Source: Thermocrinis sp. (GTDB lineage Bacteria; Aquificota; Aquificia; Aquificales; Aquificaceae). Taken from it: a stretch of DNA of 56,439 nt. The notes below the pieces were generated by a model, which was given only the letters and a program-made list of their open reading frames with translations, had not been told where the DNA came from and ran no database searches. The stretch covers positions 35,348 to 91,786 of the forward strand of contig NZ_DAIQAX010000001.1 of NCBI RefSeq assembly GCF_036781485.1, in the 5' to 3' direction. The position numbers and the translations under genes are program-made. This document shows, piece by piece, positions 55,021-56,439 of the stretch (positions are counted from its first letter, which is position 1; each line of letters starts with the position of its first letter).

Positions 55021-56114
55021 GGATCGTTAAACTGCTGTTTGCTCTATTGCTGATTGGTTCTTTTCTGGTTTTTGTTGCCCAAAACTCCATCTTAGTAGAA
55101 GTTTCTTTTTTTAATTACAGGGGATACACCCCAGTTTTTGTCCTTGTGCTCATCAGTGCTCTCATAGGCTTTCTGATAGCCTTCCTTTATTTCTTTCCAA
55201 GGGAAATAAAGCTAAGGGGCACGGTGGATAACCTTAGGGAAGGAGCAAAAAGCTTAAACCGTGGCTTCTTACTAAAAGCGGAACATCATTTTCAAAAGAA
55301 CAGCCTATTGGAACCACTGCTGTGTTTAAGCCTTTACGAAAGGGAAGAAACGAGCAAAATGCTAAGTCTAAAAAGTCCCCTTTCTGCTTATATGCTTTTA
55401 AAGCTACATCTTTTGGAACAAGCAGAGGAAAAGTTCAAAAGGACTTTGGAGACAGATCAAGAAAACCTTTTGGCTCTAAAGGGCTTAAGAGATATAAGCT
55501 TCCTGAAGGGAGAAACAGACAGATCGGTGGAGTATCAGGAGAGGGTGCTAAAGCTGTGTGAAAAGTGGGACAAGGAAAACCAAAAAAGGGTCTTGGCAGA
55601 ACTTTTGGCATTCCTTTGGAGAACGAATAAAGAAGTAGAAACTGCAGAGAAAGCCTTTGACCTTTACAGAACACCCCTTACCTACTCAGTTTGTATAATT
55701 TCTCTTTTTGATCAGGAGAAAAAAAAGGATGCCACAAAGCTGTTTGAAAAGAGCTTTGAAGACAACCTACAAAACGAAGTTTTAACTTTGCTCTTAGCAG
55801 AAGAACCCACATTAACAAAACTTATGGATGTTATACAAAAAAGGGAACAGCAGATAAGCAAGGTTGTTCTTTTGATGATCTACCTTCGCCTGGGCCTTTT
55901 TTCTAAGGTTAAGTCCTTGATTGATGATGTGCCAGACTATTACAGATGCTTAGCTATGCTATTTATGTCCCACAGAGACGAGGAAAGGACGTGTGCTAAA
56001 GCCTTTAATGATCTGCTGTATCTGTGGGAGTGCACGTGCGGTGTAAGGTATAAAGAATACACACCTTTGTGTCCAAATTGTTTAAAGTGGAATAAATTAG
56101 AATTAAAAATATAA
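55017..56114 (+). CDS. LapA-like membrane domain fused to a TPR and LapB-like zinc ribbon
   Basis: From ATG at 55017 the protein has 365 residues. Residues 1-65 contain two membrane helices with VFVAQNSILVEVSFFNYRGY between them, typical of the LapA (DUF1049) family. TPR-like helices follow (about 80-325, KAEHHFQKNSLLEPLLCLSL, LLEQAEEKFKRTLETDQENL). The last 33 residues, WECTCGVRYKEYTPLCPNC, form a rubredoxin-like knuckle as at the end of LapB. In E. coli LapA and LapB are separate neighbours that control LpxC and LPS amounts at the inner membrane. The first knuckle is CxC, not CxxC. The longer reading from 54984 overlaps rsfS and is rejected. Confidence 0.82.
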   Translation: MRIVKLLFALLLIGSFLVFVAQNSILVEVSFFNYRGYTPVFVLVLISALIGFLIAFLYFFPREIKLRGTVDNLREGAKSLNRGFLLKAEHHFQKNSLLEPLLCLSLYEREETSKMLSLKSPLSAYMLLKLHLLEQAEEKFKRTLETDQENLLALKGLRDISFLKGETDRSVEYQERVLKLCEKWDKENQKRVLAELLAFLWRTNKEVETAEKAFDLYRTPLTYSVCIISLFDQEKKKDATKLFEKSFEDNLQNEVLTLLLAEEPTLTKLMDVIQKREQQISKVVLLMIYLRLGLFSKVKSLIDDVPDYYRCLAMLFMSHRDEERTCAKAFNDLLYLWECTCGVRYKEYTPLCPNCLKWNKLELKI

Positions 56115-56126
56115 GGAGGGATAGCT

Positions 56127-56439
56127 ATGTTTAGAGCACTTTGGACTTCCGCATCTGGGATGAATGCCCAACAGACAAACCTTGACGTTGTGTCAAACAA
56201 CATGGCTAACGTCAATACCGTCGGCTTTAAGAAGATGAGAGCTACTTTTCAGGATCTTATATATCAAACAGTTAGGGAACCTGGTGCGCCCACCTCTCCT
56301 ACTACAAGAAACCCTTCTGGCTTTCAGATAGGCTTAGGAACCTATGTGTCGGACACCTACGGTATATTTACCCAAGGAAACATAGTCCAAACTGGAAATC
56401 AGTTAGACATTGCCATTCAGGGGGATGGATTTTTTAAAG
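56127..56439 (+). CDS. flgG: Flagellar basal-body distal rod protein FlgG (5' part; cut by the window edge)
   Basis: The first 104 codons begin MFRALWTSASGMNAQQTNLD and continue VVSNNMANVNTVGFKKMRAT, the bacterial rod-protein N-terminal signature. The sequence then moves to the FlgG-type segment GLGTYVSDTYGIFTQGN and QLDIAIQGDGFFK, which favours FlgG over FlgF or FlgE. AAGGAGGGATAGCT precedes the ATG. It follows the LapA/TPR gene by 12 bases. The remaining part lies outside the window. Confidence 0.93.
   Translation, partial: MFRALWTSASGMNAQQTNLDVVSNNMANVNTVGFKKMRATFQDLIYQTVREPGAPTSPTTRNPSGFQIGLGTYVSDTYGIFTQGNIVQTGNQLDIAIQGDGFFK

Noticed and set aside
1..56439. CRISPR array or prophage
   Set aside because: No regularly spaced direct repeats, cas genes, integrase or phage structural genes were seen by reading. 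The Card1-like protein alone is not evidence of a CRISPR locus.

Overview
The window looks like a piece of an Aquificota (Aquificales) chromosome, probably from the Aquificaceae (Hydrogenobacter/Thermocrinis/Aquifex relatives). The reasons are tight gene packing with many 4-base overlaps on both strands, moderate G+C, the separate C-terminal half of carbamoyl-phosphate synthase (carB), a split class I fumarase beta subunit, a TtuA-like tRNA thiolase as in thermophiles, paired DUF2173 genes, and tRNA genes with no encoded CCA. The genus cannot be fixed from sequence reading alone. No computation was run, so every homology call rests on motif and family recognition.

Layout. 1-2826 holds hsdS (cut by the window edge) and hsdM of a type I restriction-modification locus. 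2827-4963 is a decayed accessory strip: a MITE-like inverted-repeat segment, a PsiE-like membrane gene, a NifA-like activator pseudogene, a glutamine amidotransferase gene with an in-frame amber codon, and an ammonium-transporter remnant. 5010-6823 is glnB-glnA behind a clear sigma-54 promoter. 6880-12536 is a minus-strand run (ZIP transporter, pyrE, leuD, tsaE, a Card1-like nuclease domain protein, a CDF transporter with a NifX-like tail, a radical SAM gene, a small Rossmann protein, tRNA-Phe). 12558-20009 has fumarase beta, a thioredoxin-reductase-like flavoprotein, a shortened deoC, an exported SCP2-domain protein, a DEAD helicase, pilT-pilC and argJ. 19903-31555 carries gpsA-recJ-murC, thrC, a redoxin, DUF374, an M23 peptidase, carB, a HAD phosphatase, minE-minD-minC and tRNA-Asn.

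31566-34400 is the most distinctive locus: two tandem DUF2173 (roadblock-like) genes, an SCP2-domain gene and a PAS-PAS-AAA+ sigma-54 activator in one minus-strand run. It sits behind a textbook -24/-12 promoter and a 31-base dyad that looks like the activator site. The run contains its own intrinsic-terminator-like hairpin, which could set stoichiometry.

34512-45523 has ttuA, coaE, a gutted tnpB, nrdB, panD, queD, rpsU, a PilZ protein, trxB-trxA-arsR with a candidate operator, ppx, and the operon dnaJ-hspR-khtT-khtU behind a HAIR-like HspR site. 45519-56439 has rho, mnmE, two tRNA-Arg genes, a phosphohexomutase, dienelactone hydrolase, cstA, RNase G, bamD, rsfS, a LapA-LapB-type fusion and the start of flgG.

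Two architectural patterns recur. Several first-in-transcript genes have a TAWAAT-like -10 box only 6-9 bases before the start codon and no Shine-Dalgarno, which suggests leaderless mRNAs. Three tRNA genes (Phe, Asn, Arg) sit 8-20 bases upstream of a protein gene in the same orientation, so tRNA 3' processing could create the mRNA 5' end.
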